Assembly: GCF_042453785.1 (NCBI RefSeq)
Contig: NC_091674.1
Span: 23,762,001 to 23,826,000 of the forward strand
Reading direction: 5' to 3'
From: Malus domestica
Taxonomy: Eukaryota > Streptophyta > Magnoliopsida > Rosales > Rosaceae
Length of the DNA stretch: 64,000 bases
Position 1 is the stretch's first letter. Each line of letters starts with the position of its first letter. A program made the position numbers and the translations under genes. A model generated the notes under the pieces. It did no database searches. It was not told the DNA's origin and was given only the letters and a program-made list of their open reading frames with translations. Positions 1 through 9,655 of the stretch are shown in pieces.

Positions 1-413
1 TATGTTCATAAGCAAAGTCTATGTTGGTGGGCTACTTTAAGAGAATCAAGAATAATGGCTAGGATGATTTCACACTTGGTATTCACACTTGGTATGGTTG
101 GTTATGCTTGCCTATAAATATAGGTGAGTATGTTGTAATGAAAGATATAAGAAGAAGAAAAGAGAAGTGAGAAAGAATAAGAAGAAGTAAGAGAGACAAG
201 AAGGCTCTCTAAAGTGAGAATAAGTAGAAGAAGCATTCATAGCTTCCAAGAGTGTTTGAGTGATTTCTCTTGTATTAGTTTGTGTGAGAATAAGAAAAGT
301 TTTGAGTGTTACCTTGAATATTCTTTTTCTCTTGCCTATCAATTTCCGCTGTGTTACATTCTTATTTGTGAGATAGACATCTCCAAAGTAGATAAGTCTT
401 TTAAATCCCAACA
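1..413 (+). repeat. 5' LTR of copia element (left end outside window)
   Basis: It is a direct repeat of 4609-5021 and ends ...cccaaca at 413. A TATA-like box, tataaata, lies at 113-120 and probably drives the element's transcript. The first 87 bp are missing only because the window starts here. Confidence 0.93.
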
Positions 414-416
414 AAG

Positions 417-428
417 TGGTATCAGAGC
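417..428 (+). other. Primer binding site, initiator tRNA-Met type
   Basis: The sequence tggtatcagagc starts three bases after the 5' LTR. It is the usual plant copia primer binding site, matching the 3' end of initiator methionine tRNA. Confidence 0.9.
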
Positions 429-429
429 C

Positions 430-3400
430 ATGGCTAACAACGCTATGGCAGCTTTCCAAGTTCCAGTGCTCAACAACAACAACTTCGATAATTGGAGTAT
501 CAAAATGAAGGCCCTTTTGGGAGCACATGATGTATGGGAAGTCGTGGAGAAAGGCTACACTGAGCCAGAAGATGAAGCTACTCTGTCCCAACCCCAGAAG
601 GAGAGTTTGAAAGATTCAAGAAAGAGAGACAAGAAGGCTCTCTACCTCATCTACCAAGCATTAGATGACAATGGCTTTGAGAAGGTCTCAAGTGCAACCT
701 CCGCCAAGCAAGCATGGGAGAAGCTTCAAACCTCTTACAAAGGAGCCGAACAAGTGAAAAAGGTTCGTCTTCAAGTATTAAGAGGTGAGTTCGAATCTTT
801 ACAAATGAAAGGGTCTGAATCAATCTCCGATTACTTCTCAAGAGTTTTAGCCGTTTCCAATCAATTAAAAAGAAACGGTGAAAAATTAGAAGATGTTAGA
901 ATTATGGAGAAGATACTACGCTCGTTGGACCCCAAGTTCGAGCACATTGTCGTGACAATTGAAGAAACTAAAGACTTGGAAGAAATCAGTATAGAGCATT
1001 TAATGGGCTCGCTACAAGCATATGAAGAGAAACATAAGAAGAGGCAAGGGAATGATGAGCAGCTTCTCAAGACGCATGTTCAGCCAAAGAAGAAAGAAGA
1101 AAGCTTCGACAACGAGAGAAGCCAAAACGAAAGAAGTCGTGGCCAAGGTCGCGGACGTGGGCGTGGACATGGGCGTGGACGAAGTTGGAACTTCAACAAC
1201 CATAGCAACTACGAAAGAGGAGAAAGCTCAACAAAAGGTCGTGGGAGAGGACGCTCAAACTTGAGGTATGAAAAATCTCAAGTTCAATGCTATAATTGTC
1301 AAAAGTTCGGGCATTATGCTTGGGAATGTAGAGCTCCAAACAACAGACTTGATGAGAAGGTCAATTATGTGAAAGAAGATAAAGAAGAGAATGGCGTTGT
1401 GCTACTAGCATGCAAGAACAATGATGGAGACCAAGACTATACATGGTATCTTGACACCGGCGCCAGCAACCACATGTGTGGAAAAAGAAGCGTGTTCGTA
1501 GAGCTCAATGAATCAGTAAGTGGCAACGTTTCTTTTGGAGACGAATCCAAAATACCCGTAAAAGGAAAAGGTAACATCCTTATTCCCCTTGAAAATGGCG
1601 GTCACCAATTAATTTCAAATGTCTACTACGTGCCCAATATGAAAAGCAACATTTTGAGTTTGGGTCAACTCTTAGAAAAAGGTTATGATTTTCATACAAA
1701 AAATTATATCCTTTTTCTTAGAGATGACAAAGGAAGATTAATTGCCAAGGCGAAAATGTCAAAGAATAGGATGTTTCCCATGAACATTCAAAACGATGTT
1801 GCAAAGTGTCTCAAGATATGTTACAAAGACATATCTTGGCTTTGGCATCTTCGTTTTGGGCATCTTAACTTCGGAGGATTGGAGTTATTATCTAAGAAGG
1901 AGATGGTGAGAGGATTACCGTGCATCAGCCACCCTGATCAAGTTCGTGAAGGATGTTTACTTGGAAACCAATTCAGGAAAAGCTTTCCAAAAGAGTCGAC
2001 CACAAGAGCCCAGAAGCCACTTGAGCTCATTCACACCGATGTGTGCGGTCCTATAAAACCAAGCTCTTTGGGTAAAAATAATTATTTCCTTCTCTTCATT
2101 GATGATTTTTCAAGAAAAACCTGGGTTTATTTCTTGAAGCAGAAATCAGAAGTCTTTGGAGCATTCAAGAAGTTCAAAGCCGCCGTAGAAAAAGAGAGTG
2201 GTTGCAAGATCAAAGCCATGAGATCTGATCGAGGAGGAGAATTCACTTCAAAGGAATTTCAAGAATTTTGTGAAGCCAATGGAATTCGTCGACCTTTGAC
2301 AGTTCCAAGATCCCCTCAACAAAATGGTGTGGCGGAAAGAAAAAATCGAACTATCATCGACATGGCTCGAAGTATGCTCAAAAGCAAGAGATTGCCTAAG
2401 GAGTTATGGGCAGAAGCTGTAGCATGTGCTGTCTACCTATCCAATCGATCTCCAACAAGAAGTGTGTGGGGAAAGACTCATCAAGAAGCATGGAGTGGAA
2501 GAAAACCAGGTATCTCTCATCTAAGAGTTTTTGGAAGCATAGCCCATGTACATGTACCAGACGAGAGGAGAGCCAAACTCGACGACAAAAGTGAGAAGTT
2601 CATATTCATCGGCTATGACTCAAATTCAAAAGGCTACAAGTTGTATAATCCAAACAATGGGAAGACGGTGATCAGTCGAGACGTGACGTTCGACGAAGAA
2701 GAAGAATGGGATTTTGGCCCGCATGCAGGAGATCTTCATTTCTTTCCTCAATTTGAAGAAGAAAATGAACAAGGGACGATGGAGCAAGCAAGAGAGGTTC
2801 AACAAGAATCCACTACTCCACCTGCTTCACCAATATCAACCAATCATGGCAATTCACCAGCATCAACATCATCAAGTGGGAGCCTAAATAAAAGAGAAGT
2901 ACCACGCACAAGAAGTATACGAGATCTCTATGAGGTAGCTGAAAGACTTGATAATCCTACACTTTTCTGTCTCTTTGCTGATTGTGAACCAGTCGACTTC
3001 CAAGAAGCAGTACAAGATACTAAGTGGAGGAAAGCAATGGATGAAGAAATTGAAGCAATCGAGAAAAATGAAACATGGGAACTCACTGTTCTTCCAAAAG
3101 GACACAAAGCCATCGGAGTCAAGTGGGTGTACAAGACAAAGAAAAATGCCAACGGAGAGGTCGAAAGATACAAGGCGAGACTAGTGGCGAAAGGCTATAG
3201 TCAAAGAGCCGGAATCGACTATGATGAGGTATTTGCACCTGTTGCTCGTTTGGAAACGATACGATTGCTAATTTCTTTGGCAGCTCAAAACAAATGGAAG
3301 ATTCAACAAATGGATGTGAAGTCCGCCTTCCTAAATGGAGTCCTTGAAGAAGAAGTCTACATTCAGCAACCATCAGGCTATGAAATCAAAGGGCATGAAG

Positions 3401-4527
3401 ACAAGATTCTGAAGCTGAAGAAAGCCCTCTATGGGTTAAAACAAGCGCCAAGAGCATGGAATAGTCACATCGACAAGTACTTCCAAGAAAACAACTTCAC
3501 CAAGTGCCCTCATGAACATGCTCTTTACGTCAAAGTCAAAGATGGAGATATTTTGATCGTGTGCTTATATGTGGATGATCTAATCTTCACTGGGAGTAAT
3601 CCAAGCATGTTTGAAGAGTTCAAGAAAGTGATGACCAAAGAATTTGAGATGACGGACATCGGGCTAATGGCATACTACCTAGGCATTGAAGTTAAGCAGA
3701 GCGAAGAAGGCATTTTCATCTCCCAAGAAAGCTACACAAATGAGATACTGAAAAAGTTCAAAATGCACGACTGCAAGCCCATAAGCACGCCAGTGGAGTG
3801 TGGAGTCAAACTAACCAAGCATGATGAAGGAGAAAGTGTAGATCCAACATTTTTCAAGAGTCTAGTTGGAAGCTTGCGCTACTTGACATGCACAAGACCA
3901 GACATTCTCTATGTCGTCGGATTAGTCAGTCGCTACATGGAGAATCCCACAACTACACACTTGAAGACTGCCAAAAGAATTCTTCAATACCTTAAAGGTA
4001 CTATTAACTTTGGCTTGTTCTATTCAAGTTCTAGTGACTACAAACTTGTTGGATATAGCGACAGTGATTGGGCAGGAGATTCTGACGATAGAAAAAGCAC
4101 TACTGGATTTGTGTTCTTCATTGGAGACACTGCATTCACATGGATGTCGAAGAAGCAACCGATTGTCACACTATCTACATGTGAAGCTGAATACGTAGCT
4201 GCTACCGCATGTGTTTGTCATGTAATTTGGCTGAGAAACTTGCTGACAGAATTAAGCATGCCACAAGAAGAACCAACAGAGATCTATGTCGACAATAAGT
4301 CTGCAATAGCTCTAGCAAAAAATCCAGTATTCCATGACAGGAGCAAGCACATAGATACCCGCTATCACTACATAAGAGAGTGCATTGCAAGAAAGGATGT
4401 GCAAGTGGAATACGTGAAGTCTCAAGACCAAATTGCAGACATATTCACTAAGCCACTCAAGCAAGAAGTCTTTATCAGACTGAGAAACTCAATCGGCGTC
4501 ACAAGCAAGATTAAGGGGGGATGTTGA
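430..4527 (+). CDS. Copia gag-pol polyprotein, 1365 aa, full-length ORF
   Basis: This single ORF encodes the structural and replicative proteins of the copia element. The frame is open from 214, but I start at the ATG at 430, directly after the primer binding site, because 214-429 is LTR and leader. Counting from there: a UBN2-type gag region; a CCHC zinc knuckle (CYNCQKFGHYAWEC, from residue 287); protease DTGA at 342; a GAG-pre-integrase/HHCC region; integrase core with D537, D600 and E636; reverse transcriptase with YVDD at 1047-1050; and a C-terminal RNase H. There is no internal stop. One anomaly is codon 1945-1947 (residue 506), CGT (Arg), where the HHCC zinc site (usual pattern C-E-G-C) should have its first Cys. 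The second Cys is present. The ORF ends inside the first bases of the 3' LTR, as is common. Confidence 0.93.
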   Translation: MANNAMAAFQVPVLNNNNFDNWSIKMKALLGAHDVWEVVEKGYTEPEDEATLSQPQKESLKDSRKRDKKALYLIYQALDDNGFEKVSSATSAKQAWEKLQTSYKGAEQVKKVRLQVLRGEFESLQMKGSESISDYFSRVLAVSNQLKRNGEKLEDVRIMEKILRSLDPKFEHIVVTIEETKDLEEISIEHLMGSLQAYEEKHKKRQGNDEQLLKTHVQPKKKEESFDNERSQNERSRGQGRGRGRGHGRGRSWNFNNHSNYERGESSTKGRGRGRSNLRYEKSQVQCYNCQKFGHYAWECRAPNNRLDEKVNYVKEDKEENGVVLLACKNNDGDQDYTWYLDTGASNHMCGKRSVFVELNESVSGNVSFGDESKIPVKGKGNILIPLENGGHQLISNVYYVPNMKSNILSLGQLLEKGYDFHTKNYILFLRDDKGRLIAKAKMSKNRMFPMNIQNDVAKCLKICYKDISWLWHLRFGHLNFGGLELLSKKEMVRGLPCISHPDQVREGCLLGNQFRKSFPKESTTRAQKPLELIHTDVCGPIKPSSLGKNNYFLLFIDDFSRKTWVYFLKQKSEVFGAFKKFKAAVEKESGCKIKAMRSDRGGEFTSKEFQEFCEANGIRRPLTVPRSPQQNGVAERKNRTIIDMARSMLKSKRLPKELWAEAVACAVYLSNRSPTRSVWGKTHQEAWSGRKPGISHLRVFGSIAHVHVPDERRAKLDDKSEKFIFIGYDSNSKGYKLYNPNNGKTVISRDVTFDEEEEWDFGPHAGDLHFFPQFEEENEQGTMEQAREVQQESTTPPASPISTNHGNSPASTSSSGSLNKREVPRTRSIRDLYEVAERLDNPTLFCLFADCEPVDFQEAVQDTKWRKAMDEEIEAIEKNETWELTVLPKGHKAIGVKWVYKTKKNANGEVERYKARLVAKGYSQRAGIDYDEVFAPVARLETIRLLISLAAQNKWKIQQMDVKSAFLNGVLEEEVYIQQPSGYEIKGHEDKILKLKKALYGLKQAPRAWNSHIDKYFQENNFTKCPHEHALYVKVKDGDILIVCLYVDDLIFTGSNPSMFEEFKKVMTKEFEMTDIGLMAYYLGIEVKQSEEGIFISQESYTNEILKKFKMHDCKPISTPVECGVKLTKHDEGESVDPTFFKSLVGSLRYLTCTRPDILYVVGLVSRYMENPTTTHLKTAKRILQYLKGTINFGLFYSSSSDYKLVGYSDSDWAGDSDDRKSTTGFVFFIGDTAFTWMSKKQPIVTLSTCEAEYVAATACVCHVIWLRNLLTELSMPQEEPTEIYVDNKSAIALAKNPVFHDRSKHIDTRYHYIRECIARKDVQVEYVKSQDQIADIFTKPLKQEVFIRLRNSIGVTSKIKGGC

Positions 4528-5021
4528 AAGGTAATCTTGCTTCTAGAATGGTGGGTGCATGCATTGAAAATGCTAGACAATTCTAGCATGAATATGGCAT
4601 GTGTTCATTATGTTCATAAGCAAAGTCTATGTTGGTGGGCTACTTTAAGAGAATCAAGAATAATGGCTAGGATGATTTCACACTTGGTATTCACACTTGG
4701 TATGGTTGGTTATACTTGCCTATAAATATAGGTGAGTATGTTGTAATGAAAGATATAAGAAGAAGAAAAGAGAAGTGAGAAAGAATAAGAAGAAGTAAGA
4801 GAGACAAGAAGGCTCTCTAAAGTGAGAATAAGTAGAAGAAGCATTCATAGCTTCCAAGAGTGTTTGAGTGATTTCTCTTGTATTAGTTTGTGTGAGAATA
4901 AGAAAAGTTTTGAGTGTTACCTTGAATATTCTTTTTCTCTTGCCTATCAATTTCCGCTGTGTTACATTCTTATTTGTGAGATAGACATCTCCAAAGTAGA
5001 TAAGTCTTTTAAATCCCAACA
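4522..5021 (+). repeat. 3' LTR of copia element
   Basis: This is a complete 500-bp LTR, TG...CA. It follows the polypurine tract and carries the same TATA-like box (4721-4728) as the 5' copy. The terminal part repeats 1-413 with one visible substitution. Confidence 0.94.
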
Positions 5022-5379
5022 TTTATCTTTAATTTTATATTCTAAAAATGATTAAAATAGGTTCTAAATTCAGCTTCAAAAATAAAGAACAGATGACAGG
5101 TTTCCAACAGCGGTAGCATGAGTGCTGTGGTAATACGGTAACACCTAATAATTTCTCGTGAATTTATAGTTTGATTCATAGTGCATGCTTTGCTAGTTAT
5201 GATGTACATACAATTAAAACTACGCTCGTAACATGTTTTTAGGAATGCTAATGGTGTAACCGTGTAGCTAGCTTAGTGTACCTTCTATAACCTTGCCACT
5301 GAACACTGAACAATAAGTGTCTTCAATAAAATTATCGTTTTTCTCTCAAAAACTTTAGGCTCATGTACTAGGTAATTAA

Positions 5380-5916
5380 GGTCATCTCCAACTAAAGGAG
5401 GGACAGATGATTCGTTTTAGCCCTTTGACCCTCAAAGAAATTAATATTTTAATAAATAATGCATGGCCATATCGCTTTACTATCTCCAACCGAAGGCAAA
5501 AGGACATAGCCCTATGACAAAAAATCATCTCCAACCGAGGGCCAAAAGGCCAAACATAATTTATTATTTAAATTTAAAAACTACAAATTAAATTTAATGT
5601 TGTTTAATGGCTTAGGAAGTTATAGGGAACAAATAGAATTAATTTTTTTTAATTTTGTAAAATAAATAAAGAAAAAACTGTAAAAAAAAAAAACAAATAT
5701 AACAGCTAGCTGACGTCATGCTAATGTCAGCTAGCCGTTGCATTCAAATATGTGGCCCGGCTTGGGGCTGCTAGCTAGGTTGAACCAGCTGGTTAGCCTT
5801 TTGGCCTTTTTTGTCCCATGAGGTCCACGAACTGTTTGACCTAACCCTCGGTTGGAGACAGTTTTCAGACCATTTTTGACCCTCTTATCATCTGGAACAT
5901 TCGGTTGAAAATAGCC
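5380..5916. mobile_element. PIF/Harbinger-like MITE
   Basis: The 537-bp element starts ggtcatctccaac and ends with the imperfect complement gttgaaaatagcc. It is flanked on both sides by the trinucleotide TAA (5377-5379, 5917-5919), the target-site duplication typical of PIF/Harbinger elements. Copies of the 'ctccaaccga / tcggttggag' motif recur inside. A perfect 10-bp inverted pair (gctagctgac 5705-5714, gtcagctagc 5726-5735) sits near its centre. I see no coding sequence. Confidence 0.6.
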
Positions 5917-5919
5917 TAA

Positions 5920-8080
5920 GCTGTCCAGTGCAAACAGTTAAGGTAAACAAACTGATGTTCTTGGAATCTTTCCACGTCTCTCTCCTGTTCGTACGTCCTC
6001 GTGTCTGTATAACGTTAGGATCTCTAAGGACTAAAATTTGATTGGAAAAGTGCAGGTCAATTAGCGCAATCCTACTACCTCGGGATTAATCAAAGGATTG
6101 CTATAGTTATAAAATAATCTGAAAATATAACTTTATTCTTTAAAACTTAATTTTCTTCACATAAAACTCGACATAAGTTTTTTACTCGAATAAAACTCAT
6201 TTACTAGATTCCACATCAGCAAATTATTAATTATGTTTGACTTAACACATTTAAAATTTTCTAAATTCCTAAAACACCCCTATTTGAATGTTTGATGTAC
6301 ACAATTAATGCCATGCGAATTATAAGGGAGAATTAATAATTTTACTAAAAAAACATTTGTTATAAATTCATTCCCTAATATATAATAACAATAAAAATGT
6401 CTAATATATTGACATGCTTAATTAAGTCACTAAAATTATATTTTACATATTAATGTAGGTAAATTATTTCACACACATATATAAAAAAAATGACTAATAT
6501 ATGTAAAACTTCATGCAAAATAATTTACCTAAAAAAATGTTATTTGATTCAAATAGGGCACCTACTATTGAAATTTTAAAATGTTAGATTGCTCAAAATA
6601 ATTTACCCTTAGATTGCTCAAAATAATTTACCCTATCTATGTAAAATACATGAAAAATAATTTACCTACATAATAAACAAACCCAATATATGCAAAACAC
6701 ATGCAAAATAATTTACCTACATAATAAAGCAATATTATTTTATTTAATACTAATTTACCTACAAAATATTATTAACTTACCTACAAAATATATTATTTGC
6801 TAATCATAAATTTACAAATAGGTAAACTAATTACATATAATAATTTTTTAACATAAATGTTAGTACTGCACACATATATATATATATATATATATTTGAA
6901 CGTATAGTAGTACTATATACATATAGGTAAATTATATGTATATTGAACTTTTAGTAGTATGATATACTTTTGAAGTATTTATGTATATATATAATTATAT
7001 ATGTTAGGGGTAATGGTATGTGCAATAATTATTTGTTCATTACAATTAAGGTAAGTAATAATATTTATTGATTTTATTTGAATATTGTGGCACAAGTTGT
7101 AAATATTTTGTAATAATAGGTCAATTACTTTTCTATTTGGCAGTCTTTTTCAAATTTGAATTTTATTTTGATGTTTAGAATTAGGTGGATTTTTCCAAGA
7201 AATAAAAATTGCTAGGGTCTATATCTAAAAAATCCTAAAATAATATAAAATGACGATCACATCACATCCTAGCTCACCAACGTTACTCACCTGATGAGCT
7301 TGTCATAAGAAAGATATCTTCACCAATATTTTCCTAAAACTAATAACACGATGGGGCAATAATTATTTTACTAATCACAGATATAGGAGGTACACCAAGC
7401 TTGCTAATCTTAATTAATCATACCATGATCATCGATATACTTCAGAAATCAAACCCCACACTTACCACTTCCCAGTCCATCTTTACATTTCAAAACCACA
7501 AAAAATGCAATCACACAAACATCTAACCTCATGGAGGAACCATTCACAAACCCATATTTATACAACAACATTTAACCATGGAGGAACTCAAAGGGCGATT
7601 GTGGTGTTTTAGCAATATAATTAGGAAATATTTTTGTTCATCTCTCTCAAATGATGATGATGATGATGACAATGCTCACCACTCTATTTATAACCGTTAA
7701 ATAAGTTTAAATTTCGAGATATGTGTAATAGGTAGACACAAATCTCAAAATTTACTCATCCAATGATAATAAATAGGATGATAAACATTACTGTCACTTG
7801 ATAGTAATGAGTAAAAATGCACTCATATACTTACGTAAACAGGTAGATACATATACTTGTCATGAGATCAAATGCTGCCATTTGAAGCAATCCAAACATG
7901 GCCACTTTGAATCCCCTGTTCACGCGTGACGGTCAAAAGCTATATGAGAATAGAGCGCAATACCCTTTTTTTTTCTATGCTATAATCGCCCACCAAAAAA
8001 TAAAAAGAAGGTTTGCTTCACAGATGTCATGACTTGAACTACTCCTTAGGCTTGACATATTTATGCGGTAGTGAATTTCT
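5920..8080. other. AT-rich intergenic DNA with simple repeats
   Basis: No gene is recognisable. The stretch holds imperfect repeats of a motif like 'aataatttacctacataata' (about 6590-6800), a TA microsatellite near 6872-6894, and a GATGAT run near 7652-7669. All longer reading frames are short and low in complexity. Confidence 0.5.
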
Positions 8081-8308
8081 TGTTTGGATATACTTTTAAA
8101 ATGATTAAAAGTGTTTTTAGTGAAAATATTTTTAAAATCAATCTTTACTAAAAATGCAAGTAAATTCTTAAAAAACACTTAAAGTGTTTCTTAGAAGAAG
8201 CACATAATTAGTGCTTCTTGCAGAAAGCACTTTAAGTGTTTTTGGAACCCAAAAGCATTTTGTCTAAAAGCATTTTCAATCATCTTAAAAGCACATCGAA
8301 ATGAGCCG
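8081..8308. mobile_element. MITE with 'aaaagcactt' inverted repeats, copy 1
   Basis: The ends are inverted: 'tttggatatacttttaaaatgatt' at the left against 'aatcatcttaaaagcacatcg' at the right. A central hairpin pairs 'agcacataattagtgct'. The same family recurs at 15093-15294 with matching internal motifs (ttcactaaaa, aagtgtttttc/g). No reliable target-site duplication was found, so the superfamily is left open. Confidence 0.6.
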
Positions 8309-8325
8309 TATGAGTAAGTGAATAG

Positions 8326-8440
8326 CTACTTAGTACTATAGTCTAGTGTTTTTTTTTTACTTGTAAGTGAGAGGTTTTAGATTCGATTCTCGCCAAAGGC
8401 GAATTTGAAAAACAATATTGCTAACCCATTGTGAGGCTAA
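8326..8440 (+). mobile_element. tRNA-derived SINE, truncated copy
   Basis: The sequence runs from cttagtacta through a box-B-like 'gattcgattctcgcc' to 'cccattgtgaggctaa'. A longer, oppositely oriented relative at 23915-24076 shares the same order of motifs (acttgtaagtgagaggt, cgaatttga, attgtgaggctaa). This copy lacks the 3' part seen in the other. Confidence 0.6.
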
Positions 8441-8534
8441 TATAAAAACGTGCAAAATTATTATGAGTAATGTTACATGTATCATATTTAATTATTGATT
8501 ACATCGACCTCTCATCTAACTGTAAAGCAAGTGA

Positions 8535-8661
8535 CCCTTTACCACAATGGTGAAAATTTGTTGTGCCCTTGCATGACAGCGTAGGTTTGAACTCCGTCAG
8601 TAACTAATCTAACATTTAACTTACTAACGCTATCACTCTAACTCAAAAAAAAAAAAAAAAA
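8535..8661 (+). mobile_element. Possible second SINE type with poly(A) tail
   Basis: The stretch contains a box-A-like 'accacaatggtg', a box-B-like 'gtttgaactccg' about 45 bp later, and ends in an uninterrupted A run at about 8645-8661. That order suggests a tRNA-derived SINE. I could not define a target-site duplication. Confidence 0.4.
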
Positions 8662-9480
8662 GCGCTGTAAAATGAAAATTGCTTGAGCAAAGTAAGTTCA
8701 AAGCCTTTCTCACTTTTTTTTAGACGAGCAATAGTAGGTGCTTATATCGAAAACAATATTCCAACTGTTATATGGAAATAATTGATTGTTTTTGGAGATT
8801 GTATGCAGTACTAATTCATGATATGACATGTACATCATAAAATTTCATTCTCAACTCTACGATAGTTTTCATAAAAGTCTTTCATTTGCTTCTCTTTGAT
8901 GCATGAAAGTTTTATTTACAAACAACATATCCTATTTTTTGTCATAATTCTTCTAGTGATCGATTCAACCTTTGATAAAGAAGATTATACGTACTTAGGT
9001 TATATTTCACCTCTTGAATAAGTTCAATAATGATCATAACAGCCCTATTGCTCCTATTGAGAGATGCGATCAATAAAGTAATCAGCAAGCGTGATAGAAG
9101 AAAATTTATTGAGAAGTTTCTGGGAATATTGAGAGGTTTTGGCGGTTGAATGAGCTTGAAAGTACTGCCAAAGCTAGCCAAAGAGCCGGAGTACTCCTAG
9201 AGAAACAGCTAAAAGCAATAGAAAGTGATAAACCGAAAAAGGAAGTGGCTTAGGAGGTGTCACGTGAAAGAGGAGCTAAGGAAGTTAACCTTTCCAAATA
9301 TGTAACGTAAGTGTGTTGCACAATAATTAAAAATACCGACTCACATTTGTGAGTTGGCATTCACAAATATGCTTGTTCTAATGTCATGGGTGCTTGGTTT
9401 TTCTGTACTACAGCCACCTACTGCTAAACGCTAATAAAGTAATCATCACAATTCAGCCTTCATGCAACAACATAGCCTCA
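8662..9480. other. Upstream region of the first SWEET gene
   Basis: No supportable gene. A G-box-like cacgtg occurs near 9260. The only longer frame, on the - strand at 8942-9181, has no family resemblance I can defend. Confidence 0.4.
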
Positions 9481-9489
9481 TCTTCTCTC

Positions 9490-9497
9490 TATAAATA
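9490..9497 (+). promoter_or_regulatory. TATA box of first SWEET gene
   Basis: The sequence tataaata lies 166 bp upstream of the ATG at 9656, a normal spacing for a plant promoter with a leader of roughly 130 bp. The second SWEET gene has the same octamer at a similar distance. Confidence 0.6.
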
Positions 9498-9655
9498 CCA
9501 AGGACCCTTTGTATTCTGGATCTCGTGGCAAAGACGGAATATCAGAAAGATATAAGAGGATACAGGGCTAAGCTATATAGCTTCATAGTAAAACCCTGTT
9601 CCTTCAGTTTCAGTTTCAGTTGCTACACATCTCCAAAGAGAGAACTCTAGCTACC

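Larger units (their letters stand above)
1..5021 (+). mobile_element. Ty1/copia LTR retrotransposon, nearly complete
   Basis: The element has a 5' LTR cut by the window edge (1-413), a primer binding site, one gag-pol ORF, a purine-rich tract (ttaagggggg, 4511-4520) and a complete 500-bp 3' LTR (4522-5021) that starts TG and ends CA. The LTRs align without gaps at an offset of 4608; I see one difference, G106 against A4714. Aligning to the 3' LTR shows that 87 bp of the 5' LTR lie outside the window. The target-site duplication cannot be checked; the 3' flank is tttat. Domain order protease-integrase-RT-RNase H places it in Ty1/copia. The near-identical LTRs and open ORF indicate a recent insertion. 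Confidence 0.95.

Noticed and set aside
1012..1264. ORFs in other frames inside the copia gag region
   Set aside because: They are shadows of the main gag-pol frame, favoured by the purine-rich Lys/Arg/Gly codons.
8942..9181. Minus-strand ORF near the first SWEET promoter
   Set aside because: 79 codons, no recognisable family, and the opposite strand in the same place gives equally plausible frames.
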